From the NCBI GenBank assembly GCA_947466535.1, contig CANIEV010000005.1, positions 1 through 54,626 on the forward strand: a stretch of DNA of 54,626 bases, in the 5' to 3' direction. Positions 15,722 to 24,416 of the stretch are shown piece by piece. The notes under the pieces were generated by a model. That model was not told the DNA's origin, searched no databases, and worked only from the letters and a program-made list of their open reading frames with translations. Numbering within the stretch: the first letter of the stretch is position 1; each line of letters begins with the position of its first letter. This DNA is from Betaproteobacteria bacterium (GTDB lineage: Bacteria; Pseudomonadota; Gammaproteobacteria; Burkholderiales; SG8-39). Made by a program: the position numbers and the translations under genes.

Positions 15722-16504
15722 ATGGACCTCGGCATTCGCGGCCGTACCGCACTGATTACCGCTTCTTCCAACGGCATCGGCAAGCGTTGCGCGCTGACGC
15801 TCGCGGCCGAAGGCGTGAAGCTGGTGCTCTGCGCACGCGGCAAGGAACGGCTGGATGTTACCGCGGCGGAAGTCGCGGCGATCGCGGGTGCGGACAATGT
15901 GCTTGCGCTCACCGCCGACATCGGAAAGACGGACGATATCGAACGCGTCTGCCGCGAAGGAGAGGCGAAGTTCGGCGGCATCGATATTCTGGTTTTCATC
16001 GGCGGTTCGCCCAAGCGCGGCGCACCCGCGGTGATAAACGAGGCGGACCTGCGCGATGCGTTCGAACTCACCGTGGTGCCGGCCTTCACGCTCACCCGGC
16101 TGCTCGTGCCCGGCATGCGCAAACGCGGCTGGGGCAGGGTGGTGACGGTGCAGGCGCGCTCGGTGCGCGAACCGATCGAAGATCTGGTCACGTCGTCGGC
16201 GACGCGCCCCGGCGTGGCGGGCCTGTTCAAGTACCTTGCCAACGAAGTCGCGGGCGACGGCGTCACGGTGAACACCATCGTACCCGGCCGCATCAATACC
16301 GAGCGTTTCCGCGCCGGTGCCGAATACGCGGCGAAAGTGGGTGACGCCACCTACATGAAGGACAAGGTCGGCGGCATTCCTGTCGGGCGCCTCGGCGAGC
16401 CGCAGGAAGTGGCCGATGCGGTGTGCTATCTCGCCTCGATGCGGGCGTCCTATATCAACGGCGCCGCGCTGCAGGTCGACGGCGGCGTGATCCGGGCGAT
16501 CTAG
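15722..16504 (+). CDS. Atypical short-chain dehydrogenase/reductase
   Basis: 260 residues with a Rossmann N-terminus (ALITASSNGIGKR) and the SDR C-terminal pattern VNTIVPGRINTER and SYINGAALQVDGG. The usual NNAG is replaced by FIGGS, and where YxxxK is expected the sequence is SSATRPGV, so the catalytic Tyr and Lys read Ser and Arg. This matches a divergent SDR subgroup seen in catabolic clusters, whose chemistry is not established. It is tightly packed between the NMT1-like gene (2 bp) and a MarR gene (13 bp). Confidence 0.85.
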   Translation: MDLGIRGRTALITASSNGIGKRCALTLAAEGVKLVLCARGKERLDVTAAEVAAIAGADNVLALTADIGKTDDIERVCREGEAKFGGIDILVFIGGSPKRGAPAVINEADLRDAFELTVVPAFTLTRLLVPGMRKRGWGRVVTVQARSVREPIEDLVTSSATRPGVAGLFKYLANEVAGDGVTVNTIVPGRINTERFRAGAEYAAKVGDATYMKDKVGGIPVGRLGEPQEVADAVCYLASMRASYINGAALQVDGGVIRAI

Positions 16505-16517
16505 GGACGCGACCATC

Positions 16518-17024
16518 ATGCTCTCCACCCTGAAAAACGGCTACCCGGTGAGCGAGAGCATCGGCCACCTGATCAACCTCACCCACAGACAAATCCAGCC
16601 GCTACTGGAAGAACGCGTCCGTGAATACGGTGTTTCCTACGGTACCTGGTTCTTCCTGCGCGCGCTCTGGGAAGAGGATGGCGTGAGCCAGGCGGCGCTC
16701 GCCGAGCGCGTCGGTGCCTCGCAGCCAACCACGCTCGCGGCGCTTCGCAAGCTCGCCGATCAGGGGCTGGTCGCGCTCAAGGACGACCGAGCTGACAAGC
16801 GCAAGTTCCGCGTCATGCTCACCGCCAAGGGGCGCGCGCTGCACGCGGAACTGATTCCCCGCGTCGCTGAAATCAACGGCGTCGTGCTGCGCGGACTCTC
16901 GCGCAGCGAAGTGAACGAGTTGCGTAGAATGCTCAAGCTCATCCAGAAGAATGCGAACGCCGACATCGCCGAATCGCATTCCCCCACGCTGCGCGCGAAG
17001 CGCGCCCGCAAGCCCGTGATCTGA
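16518..17024 (+). CDS. MarR-family transcriptional regulator
   Basis: 168 residues. A winged-helix domain is visible: recognition region VSQAALAERVGASQPTTLAALRKL (shown in part) and wing DDRADKRKFRVMLTAKG, flanked by dimerisation helices. MarR proteins of catabolic operons usually repress and are released by a pathway intermediate. It sits between the ring-cleavage genes and the ABC importer, and is the most likely local regulator. Candidate target palindromes are at 12311-12332 and 559-576 (inference). The C-terminal tail is basic (RAKRARKPVI). Confidence 0.93.
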   Translation: MLSTLKNGYPVSESIGHLINLTHRQIQPLLEERVREYGVSYGTWFFLRALWEEDGVSQAALAERVGASQPTTLAALRKLADQGLVALKDDRADKRKFRVMLTAKGRALHAELIPRVAEINGVVLRGLSRSEVNELRRMLKLIQKNANADIAESHSPTLRAKRARKPVI

Positions 17025-17065
17025 ATCCACGACACAGACGTTCACCCTTCACCAGGAGACTGCAC

Positions 17066-18277
17066 ATGAGCGAAAAGAAATTTACGCGCAGGGATGTCCT
17101 CACGATCGCGGGCGCGGCCGCGGGTACGATGATGGCGCCGGGCATCATCCGGGCGCAGTCGCGCTCGAACGCGCCGATCAAGGTGGGCGTCAATCTGCCG
17201 ACCTCGGGCGTGTTCGCACTCGTCGGCCAGGAGGCCAACAAGGGCGTGCAGATGTACCTCGAGTCGATCAAGCACACCGTCGCCGGCCGCAAGATCGAGG
17301 CGATCTTCGAGGACGAGACAGTGCAGGTGAACGTCGGCGTCGCCAAGGCCCGCAAGCTGCTGGAAAACGACGGCGTGCATGCGCTGATCGGCGGCGTGGC
17401 CACGCCGGTGATCTATGCCACCGCACCGCTGATCATCAAGGCGCAGACGCCCTACATCATCACCGTGGGCGGCGGAGCCGAAATTACGCGCAAGTCCAAG
17501 CGCAACGAATACTCATTTCGCACCAGCTACAACATCTGGGCGCAAACCTATCCCTTCGCCAAGTGGATCGCGCAGAACAAGACCAAGAAGGTCTACATCT
17601 TCTGCCCCGACTACGCGGCGGGCAAGGAATTCGCCGACGCCTTCAAGGCGGGCTTCACCGAAGGCGGCGGCACGATCGTGGGCGAGTCGTACGCGCCGCT
17701 CGCCACGCCGGATTTCGTGCCTTTCCTCACCAAGGTCGCCGAAGCCAAGCCCGAAGGCATCTTCGGTTTCTGGGCGGCGAGCGCGGCGATCCGCTTCCTC
17801 AAGGCGGCCGACCAGCTCGGTATCAACCGCACGTCCACCCTGTATCTCTCCGGCTTCGCGGTGGACTACGACACCCTGCCCGAAACCGCCAACGCGGCGA
17901 TCGGTGCGATCTCGGTGCACTCCTGGAACCTCGACCTGCCTAACGCCGCCAACCAGGCCTTCGTGAAGGCCTACGAGGCAAAGTACAAGGCAACGCCGTC
18001 CTACCTGCCGTTGTTCGGTTGGGATGCGATGCGCGCGGTGGTGGCGGCCGTCGAAAAGGTGAAGGGCAATGTCGAGGACAAGCCGAAGTTCGCTGCCGCC
18101 TTCAAGGGCCTGACCTTCGACAGCCCGCGCGGCAGGATGTCCATCAATGCGAACACCCACGACATCGTGCAGGACCTGTACATCCGCGAGACGGTGGCGG
18201 GCGGCAAGACGATGCCGGTCTCCAAGGTGATCGCGACCCTGCCCAACGCGGCCGATCCGTTCCCGGACAAGGGCTAG
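17066..18277 (+). CDS. Branched-chain amino acid/aromatic-type ABC transporter substrate-binding protein (LivJ family)
   Basis: 403 residues with a Tat signal: twin arginine in TRRDVLTIAGAAAG and cleavage near IIRAQ. The mature part has the periplasmic-binding type I pattern IKVGVNLPTSGVFALVGQEA and the later VYIFCPDYAAGKEF. Family members in catabolic clusters often bind aromatic acids or amides rather than leucine. It starts the set binding protein - permease - permease - ATPase - ATPase. AGGAG lies upstream of the ATG. A Tat signal is common for this family in Burkholderiales. Confidence 0.93.
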   Translation: MSEKKFTRRDVLTIAGAAAGTMMAPGIIRAQSRSNAPIKVGVNLPTSGVFALVGQEANKGVQMYLESIKHTVAGRKIEAIFEDETVQVNVGVAKARKLLENDGVHALIGGVATPVIYATAPLIIKAQTPYIITVGGGAEITRKSKRNEYSFRTSYNIWAQTYPFAKWIAQNKTKKVYIFCPDYAAGKEFADAFKAGFTEGGGTIVGESYAPLATPDFVPFLTKVAEAKPEGIFGFWAASAAIRFLKAADQLGINRTSTLYLSGFAVDYDTLPETANAAIGAISVHSWNLDLPNAANQAFVKAYEAKYKATPSYLPLFGWDAMRAVVAAVEKVKGNVEDKPKFAAAFKGLTFDSPRGRMSINANTHDIVQDLYIRETVAGGKTMPVSKVIATLPNAADPFPDKG

Positions 18278-18302
18278 CGGCGCTCGCGCGCGGAGGGTTC
18301 GC

Positions 18303-19181
18303 ATGTCGTTTTTCGCCGTCCAGTTCCTGAACGGGCTTGCCTTCAGCCTGCTGCTGTTTTTCGCGGCGGCCGGCCTGTCGATCTCGTTCGGCCTGCTCAA
18401 CCTTGCGAACCTCGCGCACGGCGGCTTTTACATGCTCGGCAGCTATGTGGCGCTCGCGGTCTATGCCGCCACCAAGAGCTTTACGCTCGCACTGGTGGTG
18501 GCGCCGCTGGTGCTCGCAGTGGTGGGCATGATCATCGAGCTGGGATTTCTTCGGCATTTGTATCAACGCGACCACCTCGACCAGGTGTTGCTCACCCTCG
18601 GCTTCGCCTACGTGATCTGGGATGTGGCGAACTGGATCTGGGGCGGGGCGGCCTACCTGCTCTCGCCCCCGGACATTCTTTCCGGAAAGATCCAGGTGAT
18701 GGGGCACGACTACCCGGTGTACCGGGTGGCGGTGCTCGGCGGCGGCCTGGTGATGGCGGCGATCCTGCTCTGGATCGAGGCGAAGACGAAGATCGGCGCG
18801 GTTATCCGTGCCGGCGTGTCCGACCCGCAGATGCTGCGCGCGATGGGCATCAACGTCGGCCTCGTGTTCACCGTGACCTTCTGCTTCGGTGCGGCGCTCG
18901 CGGGACTCGGCGGCGTGGTGGGCGGGCCGATCATCGGCCTGTACCGCGATGTGGACTTCGAAATCCTGATGCTCGCGACCATCGTTGTGGTGGTGGGTGG
19001 CCTCGGTTCGCTGCGCGGCACCTTCGTGAGCTGCCTGCTGGTGGGACTGATCGACAGTTTCGGCAAGGTCTATTTCCCCGACTTTGCGCTGGTTTCGATG
19101 TTCATCGTAATGGCGGTGGTTCTGCTGGTGCGGCCCGCGGGGCTGTTCGGCGTGCAGCGTTCCATCCTGTCGGGCGCGTAG
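18303..19181 (+). CDS. Branched-chain-type ABC transporter permease, LivH family
   Basis: 292 residues, mostly hydrophobic, with about eight membrane segments. The LivH signature start is seen (FLNGLAFSLLLFFAAAGLSI followed by FGLLNLANLAHGGFYMLG), as is the EAA-like loop near ALAGLGGVVGGPI. It forms the inner-membrane channel with the LivM-like protein encoded two bases downstream. GGAGG precedes the ATG. Confidence 0.93.
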   Translation: MSFFAVQFLNGLAFSLLLFFAAAGLSISFGLLNLANLAHGGFYMLGSYVALAVYAATKSFTLALVVAPLVLAVVGMIIELGFLRHLYQRDHLDQVLLTLGFAYVIWDVANWIWGGAAYLLSPPDILSGKIQVMGHDYPVYRVAVLGGGLVMAAILLWIEAKTKIGAVIRAGVSDPQMLRAMGINVGLVFTVTFCFGAALAGLGGVVGGPIIGLYRDVDFEILMLATIVVVVGGLGSLRGTFVSCLLVGLIDSFGKVYFPDFALVSMFIVMAVVLLVRPAGLFGVQRSILSGA

Positions 19182-19182
19182 C

Positions 19183-20157
19183 GTGGACCTTATCCCGGAG
19201 GCGCGCCGCAGGCGTGCAGTGATTGAGCTTGCAGTGCTGGTGGCGCTCGCCGCGCTGCCTTTCCTTGCCAACAAGCCGTTCTACATCACCGTCATCGCGG
19301 AAGCGATGGTGTTCGCGATCGCAGCGATGAGCCTCGACCTGCTGCTCGGCTACACCGGGCTTGCGTCCTTCGGCCATGCCGCCTTCTTCGGCATCGGCGC
19401 CTACACCGCGGGGCTGATCGGGGTGAAGTTCACCGCGCTACTGCCGGTGACGCTCGGTGCGGCGATGATCGTGGCGGGGGCGGCGGCGCTGGTGGGCGGC
19501 TGGCTTGCGATTCGCTCGGCGGGCATCTACTTCATCTTTCTCACGCTCGCGCTCGCGCAGATGGTGTTCGCGATTGCATTCAAGTGGCGCAGCCTCACCG
19601 GTGGCGACGACGGCCTCCCCGGCGTGCCGCGGCCCTCGGTCTGGCCGTTCGACGCGCTCATCGACACCTCCGACAACCGCGTTTTCTATCTGCTGACGCT
19701 TGCGATTTTCTCGATCGCCTATCTCGTTCTTCGTCGCATCGTGTCCTCCGGATTCGGCACGGTGCTCATCGGCATTCGCGAGAACGCGGGGCGCATGACT
19801 GCGATTGGCTACAACGTGCAGGCCTACAAGATTGCCGCCTTCGTGCTCTCGGGCGCGTTCGCGGGCCTCGCGGGCGGGCTGTTCGCGCATCTCTTCCAGC
19901 TGGTGTCGCCCGAGCAGGCGCACTGGCAGACGTCCGCCCTGCTGCTGATCATGGTGGTGCTTGGCGGCTCGGGCTCGCTGGTGGGACCGAGCGTCGGCGC
20001 GCTGATCGTGGTGCTGCTGCACAACGTGGTGTCTACCTATACCGAGCGCTGGCCGCTGATCATGGCGGGGATCTTCATCCTGGTGGTGATGTTCGCGCGC
20101 GGCGGGCTGTGGGGGCTTGCAAGCCGTTACGTGATGCGGAAACGGGGCGAGGCATGA
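19183..20157 (+). CDS. Branched-chain-type ABC transporter permease, LivM family
   Basis: 324 residues with multiple membrane segments and LivM motifs: AMSLDLLLGYTGLASFGHAA, FFGIGAYTAG, and SGAFAGLAGGLFAHLFQLVSP in the coupling region. It begins with GTG at 19183, two bases after the livH stop, and overlaps the livG start by four bases, so translation is coupled. It is the second channel half of the importer. Confidence 0.93.
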   Translation: MDLIPEARRRRAVIELAVLVALAALPFLANKPFYITVIAEAMVFAIAAMSLDLLLGYTGLASFGHAAFFGIGAYTAGLIGVKFTALLPVTLGAAMIVAGAAALVGGWLAIRSAGIYFIFLTLALAQMVFAIAFKWRSLTGGDDGLPGVPRPSVWPFDALIDTSDNRVFYLLTLAIFSIAYLVLRRIVSSGFGTVLIGIRENAGRMTAIGYNVQAYKIAAFVLSGAFAGLAGGLFAHLFQLVSPEQAHWQTSALLLIMVVLGGSGSLVGPSVGALIVVLLHNVVSTYTERWPLIMAGIFILVVMFARGGLWGLASRYVMRKRGEA

Positions 20158-20963
20158 GCGAGAGCTCGATGGCAGGCGAAGGCCTCGTCGCCGACAAGGA
20201 GGGCCTGGTGGCCGTGGCCATCACCCGACGCTACGGCGGCTTCAACGCGCTGGAGAATGTGAACCTCACCGTGGCGCCGGCCGAGCGGCATGCGCTGATC
20301 GGCCCGAACGGCGCGGGCAAAACCACGATGTTCCATATCCTCGGCGGGCAGGTGCCACCGTCGGCAGGCAAGATCACGCTCGGCGGCGAGGACATCACCG
20401 AAATGGCGCCGTACCGGCGCGTGGCGCTTGGCGTGGCGCGCACCTTCCAGCGCAACAATCTTTTCTTCGGCCTTACCGTGTTCGAGAACATCCGGTTGTC
20501 GGTGCAGGCGCACACCTCCGCCGGGCGCAATCTGTTTCGCCTCGCCTCGGTTCATCGCGGCATCACTGAACGCGCGCAGCAGATCATCGAGCAGTTCGCG
20601 CTTGAACCGCTTGCGCGCAGGCCTGCCTCCGAGTTGTCCTACGGCGACCAGCGAAAGCTGGAGATTGCGGTGGCGCTTGCCGGGAAGCCGCGCGTGCTGC
20701 TGGTGGACGAACCCACCGCGGGCATGTCGCCCGCCGAGACTGCCGAGATGGTGAAGGTGCTCTCGCTGATGCCGCGGGACGTTTCGCTGCTCATCGTCGA
20801 ACACGATATGGACGTGGTCTCGGCGCTAGCCGACCGCGTCACCGTGCTGCAGAACGGCCGGCTGATCGCCGCGGGCACCTGGGACGAGATTCGCGTGAAC
20901 GAATCCGTGCAGATGGCATACATGGGTAACAAGCGGGGCACAAAAAGGCCAAAGGCCCGCTGA
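20154..20963 (+). CDS. Branched-chain-type ABC transporter ATP-binding protein, LivG family
   Basis: The frame is open much further upstream, but the ATG at 20154 (MSESSMAGEG) overlaps the livM stop as ATGA and gives a normal 269-residue protein. Walker A GPNGAGKTT, family-typical ARTFQRNNLFFGLTVFENI, signature LSYGDQRKLEIA in place of LSGGQ (normal for LivG), Walker B VLLVDEPTAGMSP and H-loop VEHDMDVV. It powers import together with LivF. Confidence 0.94.
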   Translation: MSESSMAGEGLVADKEGLVAVAITRRYGGFNALENVNLTVAPAERHALIGPNGAGKTTMFHILGGQVPPSAGKITLGGEDITEMAPYRRVALGVARTFQRNNLFFGLTVFENIRLSVQAHTSAGRNLFRLASVHRGITERAQQIIEQFALEPLARRPASELSYGDQRKLEIAVALAGKPRVLLVDEPTAGMSPAETAEMVKVLSLMPRDVSLLIVEHDMDVVSALADRVTVLQNGRLIAAGTWDEIRVNESVQMAYMGNKRGTKRPKAR

Positions 20964-21670
20964 TGCTCGAACTCCAGGACCTCAATGCGTTCTACGGCGT
21001 AAGCCATGTGCTGCAGGGCGTGTCGATGAAGATCGGCCCGGGTGAGGTGGTGTGCCTGCTCGGGCGAAACGGCGCGGGCAAGACCACCACCGTGTCCTCG
21101 ATCATCGGTTTCGTGAAATCCCGTGACGGCAAGATCCTGATGAACGGCGAGGACATCTCCGGACTCGCCGTGGAAAAGCGTGCGCGCACCGGCATTGCGC
21201 TGGTTCCGCAGGGGCGGCGGGTGTTTCCGCTGCTCACCGTGGAGGAGAATCTGGTCATTGGCGGTCGCAAGGGCAAGGCGCGTGGCGATTCCGGAGGCTG
21301 GACGCTGGAGCGGGTGTACGAACTGTTCCCGCGGCTTCGCGAACGCCGCACCAACCTCGGCAGCCAGCTATCCGGCGGCGAGCAGCAGATGCTTGCGATC
21401 GGCCGCGCGCTGATGGCGAATCCGGCACTGATCCTGATGGACGAGCCCTCCGAAGGCCTCGCACCGATGGTGATCGAAGAGGTGTACCGGGTGATCGGGC
21501 AACTCGCGAGCAAGGGCATGTCGATCCTGCTGGTGGAGCACAGCCTGGAGCAGGCGATTGCGCTCGCGAGCCGTATCTACATCATGAACAAGGGGAAGAT
21601 CGTCTTCGAGACGACCGACCCGGCTGCGCTCACCGACGAGGTGCGCGAGCGTTTTCTGGGAGTGGGCTGA
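20963..21670 (+). CDS. Branched-chain-type ABC transporter ATP-binding protein, LivF family
   Basis: 235 residues; the ATG shares one base with the livG stop. Walker A GRNGAGKTT, RRVFPLLTVEENL as in LivF, signature LSGGEQQMLAIGRAL, Walker B LILMDEPSEGLAP, H-loop LVEHSLEQ. It ends two bases before the gamma-glutamyltransferase gene, so the importer and the downstream enzymes are probably one transcript. Confidence 0.94.
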   Translation: MLELQDLNAFYGVSHVLQGVSMKIGPGEVVCLLGRNGAGKTTTVSSIIGFVKSRDGKILMNGEDISGLAVEKRARTGIALVPQGRRVFPLLTVEENLVIGGRKGKARGDSGGWTLERVYELFPRLRERRTNLGSQLSGGEQQMLAIGRALMANPALILMDEPSEGLAPMVIEEVYRVIGQLASKGMSILLVEHSLEQAIALASRIYIMNKGKIVFETTDPAALTDEVRERFLGVG

Positions 21671-21672
21671 CG

Positions 21673-23220
21673 ATGCTTCGATCGGTGCGTGGATTCACCG
21701 GCATGGTGGGCGCGGGGCATACGCTTGCCGCCGCCGAGGGCCTTGCGGTGCTCAAGTCCGGCGGCAACGCGGTGGACGCGGCAATTGCGGCAGCCGGCGT
21801 GCTCGCGGTGGTGGCGCCGCACGAATGCGGTCTTGGCAGCGACATGTTCGCGCTTGTCTATGAAGCGAAGACCGGCAAGGTCCACGGCCTGAACGCCACG
21901 GGGCGCTCGCCCGCGGCGGCGACGCTCGAACGCTTCCGCGACGGGATTCCCGAATCCGGCCCGCTCGCGGTGTCGGTGCCCGGCATGGTGGGCGGCTGGC
22001 AGGAAGCGGCGGCGCGCTTCGGCACGCGACCGCTCGGCAGCCTGCTGTCTGCGGCCATCGGCTACGCGGAAAACGGCTTTCCGGTCTATGACGTGATGAT
22101 CGAGAACGCCAAGGAAAAGGCCGCGGCGATCAAGGCCAACCCGGATTGCAGCGCGATGTTCATGCCCGGCGGCCGGATGCTTACCGAAGGCGAACGCCTG
22201 CGCCAGCCCGCGCTCGCGGCGAGCCTGCGCGCTATCGCCAGGGACGGGCCGGACGCGTTCTATCGCGGGCCGATCGGAAAGAGCCTCGCCGCGTACATCC
22301 AGTCGGTGGGCGGCATCCTGAGCGCGGAGGATATGGCGGCGTACGAACCGCTCTGGCAGGAGGTGGTGTCGGCGGGCTTCATGGGCCACACGGTGCATTC
22401 GATGCCACCGAACTCCTGGGGTTCGGCGACGCTGCTGCAACTCATGGCCCTCGAGCGCGAGGGCATCGCGGCTGTGAAGGGCAACGAAGCCGAGGCGATC
22501 ATCCGCGGCATCCGCGCGCGCAAGCTCGCCTACAAGCTGCTCGCCGGTTGCGTGGCCGACCCCGCGGTGGCGGGTGACCATGCGCGCGAGGTGCTTGCGC
22601 GCTTCGCGCGAGGCGAAACCACCGCGCCGGGCAAGGGCACGGAGTCGCGCGGATCGGACACGAGCAACGTGATCGTGGTGGACGCGCAGGGCAACGCGGT
22701 GTCGCTGCTGCAAAGCGTGTTCGTTCCTTTCGGCTCGGGCGTGCTCGCGGGCGACACCGGGATCCTGCTCAACAACCGCATGCGCGGCTTCAGCACCACC
22801 GAAGGCGATCCGAACTGCGTCGCGCCTTCCAAGAGGCCAGCGCAGACCTTGACCCCGATGCTGGTCACGCAAGGGGTAGGGAAAAGCGGCGGCGGTATCA
22901 GCGCCGCGCTCAATACCCCCGGCGGACCCGGGCAGACCGGCACGCTCGCGCAGTTCCTTGTGCGCACGCTTGCCTGGGGCGAGACCGCGGCGCAGGCGAT
23001 TGCCGCTCCGCGATGGGCGATGACGCTCAAGGGGCGCTTCATTCTGGAAGAATCATCGCCTGCGGACGTACGCGCGGCAGTTCTGGCACAGGAACCCGAG
23101 GTGGACGTGACGCCCTGGGGCTCGGTGAATTACGGTTCGTTGATCGCGTTTTTTCGCGACGGCGAAGGATGGGCCGGTTGCGCCGATTCGCGGCGCAACG
23201 CGGCGGTGTACGGTTACTGA
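21673..23220 (+). CDS. Gamma-glutamyltransferase family protein, lacking a signal peptide
   Basis: 515 residues. The N-terminal nucleophile-type self-processing site is visible: GSDTSNVIVVDAQGN with candidate catalytic Thr330, giving a large chain of about 329 and a small chain of about 186 residues, normal for the family. Classical GGTs are periplasmic; this one starts MLRSVRGFTGMVGAGH without any signal peptide and so probably acts in the cytoplasm. Cytoplasmic members can hydrolyse gamma-glutamyl amides or other amides formed in amine catabolism. Its position after the importer and before RidA suggests the imported compound contains or yields an amide or amine (inference). Confidence 0.9.
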   Translation: MLRSVRGFTGMVGAGHTLAAAEGLAVLKSGGNAVDAAIAAAGVLAVVAPHECGLGSDMFALVYEAKTGKVHGLNATGRSPAAATLERFRDGIPESGPLAVSVPGMVGGWQEAAARFGTRPLGSLLSAAIGYAENGFPVYDVMIENAKEKAAAIKANPDCSAMFMPGGRMLTEGERLRQPALAASLRAIARDGPDAFYRGPIGKSLAAYIQSVGGILSAEDMAAYEPLWQEVVSAGFMGHTVHSMPPNSWGSATLLQLMALEREGIAAVKGNEAEAIIRGIRARKLAYKLLAGCVADPAVAGDHAREVLARFARGETTAPGKGTESRGSDTSNVIVVDAQGNAVSLLQSVFVPFGSGVLAGDTGILLNNRMRGFSTTEGDPNCVAPSKRPAQTLTPMLVTQGVGKSGGGISAALNTPGGPGQTGTLAQFLVRTLAWGETAAQAIAAPRWAMTLKGRFILEESSPADVRAAVLAQEPEVDVTPWGSVNYGSLIAFFRDGEGWAGCADSRRNAAVYGY

Positions 23221-23247
23221 TTTCTTACCCAATAAACGGAGGCTGAC

Positions 23248-23715
23248 ATGGCTGGAAAAATCGACGCGAAGCTGCAGGAACTCGGAATCACCTTCACGCC
23301 CGCAGGCCCGGTGGCGGGAAACTACGTCGGCAGCGTGGTGACCGGCAATCTCGTGTACATCGCGGGCCAGGTGCCGCAGGAAAACGGCGTGCGCAAATTC
23401 ATCGGCAAGGTAGGGCGCGAATTCGGCACGGACGAGGGCTACAAGGCGGCCGAGCTGTGCGCTGTCGGCATGCTCGCGCGTCTGCGCGATGCCTGCGGCG
23501 GCGACCTCGACCGCGTGGTGCGCTGCGTGAAGATCGTCGGCTTCGTCAACGCGACGGAAGACTTCGGCGATCACCCGAAGGTGGTGAACGGTGCTTCCGA
23601 TCTGATGGTGAAAGTGTTCGGCGAGGCGGGCAAGCACGCGCGCTCGGCGGTGGGCATGAGCTCGCTGCCCTTCGGCGTGGCGGTGGAAGTCGAAGCGATC
23701 TTCGAGATCAAGTAG
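23248..23715 (+). CDS. RidA family protein (YjgF/YER057c/UK114)
   Basis: 155 residues. The family arginine and glutamate are present in [25 protein letters not shown] (split: KHARSAVG and VEVEAIFEI), corresponding to the Arg105/Glu120 pair that supports imine/enamine hydrolysis. It also has YIAGQVP and the conserved [17 protein letters not shown] region. RidA members include housekeeping 2-aminoacrylate deaminases and pathway-specific 2-aminomuconate deaminases. In this catabolic block a pathway role is plausible but unproven. ACGGAGG precedes the ATG. Confidence 0.92.
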   Translation: MAGKIDAKLQELGITFTPAGPVAGNYVGSVVTGNLVYIAGQVPQENGVRKFIGKVGREFGTDEGYKAAELCAVGMLARLRDACGGDLDRVVRCVKIVGFVNATEDFGDHPKVVNGASDLMVKVFGEAGKHARSAVGMSSLPFGVAVEVEAIFEIK

Positions 23716-23723
23716 CAAGCGTC

Positions 23724-24410
23724 ATGGCCGGGCAAGCAGGCTTCACGGCCGAGGGCGACATCGTCCGCTGCGAGGACGGGCACGCGCTGCCGGTGTACCG
23801 GGCGGTGCCCAAACGCGACTCGCGGGCGAACATCATCGTGGTGCAGGAGATCTTCGGCGTGACCCCGCATATCCGCACGATATGCGACCGCCTCGCCGAA
23901 CGCGGCTTCACCGCGGTGGCGCCCGATCTTTTTTCGCGCGATGTACCCGAGACCTTGTTGCCCTACACCAAGACGGGCAAGGAGCGGGGCCTCGCGATCA
24001 AGAACGCGATCGGAGAGGAACGCATGGCGCGGGATGTGATGGCGGTGGCGGGCACGATGCAAGGCCGCACCGGCGTGATCGGCTTTTGCCTCGGCGGCAC
24101 GGTGGCGTGGCTCGCGGCGGCGCAACCCGGTATCGCCTGCACGGTCGGGTACTACCCGGTGAAGATCGACGCGCACCTCGGGTCGAAACCGGCTTGTCCG
24201 GTGCTGCTGCATTTCGGCAGGACCGATACGAGCATACCGATGAGCGCGGTGGACGCGGTGCGTGCGGCGTACCCCGAGGTCGATGTGCAGGAGTACGAGG
24301 CGGGGCATGCGTTCAACCGCGACGACGACGTCTCGTTCAACCCGCAGGCGGCGGCAACTGCCTGGCGCCGCACTCTGGATTTCTTCGGCCGCCACCTCGC
24401 GCATGCATGA
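23724..24410 (+). CDS. Dienelactone hydrolase family protein
   Basis: I place the start at the ATG at 23724 ([11 protein letters not shown]), nine bases after the ridA stop; the frame opens further upstream only as overlap with ridA. 228 residues of alpha/beta hydrolase fold: Glu42 in VQEIFG, nucleophile Cys122 in GFCLGG, Asp168 in GRTDTS and His195 in EAGHAF, the Cys-Asp-His triad of dienelactone hydrolase. Such enzymes hydrolyse lactones formed after ring cleavage in aromatic degradation. Confidence 0.92.
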   Translation: MAGQAGFTAEGDIVRCEDGHALPVYRAVPKRDSRANIIVVQEIFGVTPHIRTICDRLAERGFTAVAPDLFSRDVPETLLPYTKTGKERGLAIKNAIGEERMARDVMAVAGTMQGRTGVIGFCLGGTVAWLAAAQPGIACTVGYYPVKIDAHLGSKPACPVLLHFGRTDTSIPMSAVDAVRAAYPEVDVQEYEAGHAFNRDDDVSFNPQAAATAWRRTLDFFGRHLAHA

Positions 24411-24416
24411 GCTGAC

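Noticed and set aside
19584-20153. N-terminal extension of the LivG frame
   Set aside because: The frame is open through livM, but the extra residues are Arg/Ala-rich out-of-frame livM; the ATG at 20154 with ATGA overlap gives a normal LivG.
23457-23723. N-terminal extension of the dienelactone hydrolase frame
   Set aside because: It overlaps ridA and reads as an out-of-frame shadow; the family sequence begins after the ATG at 23724.
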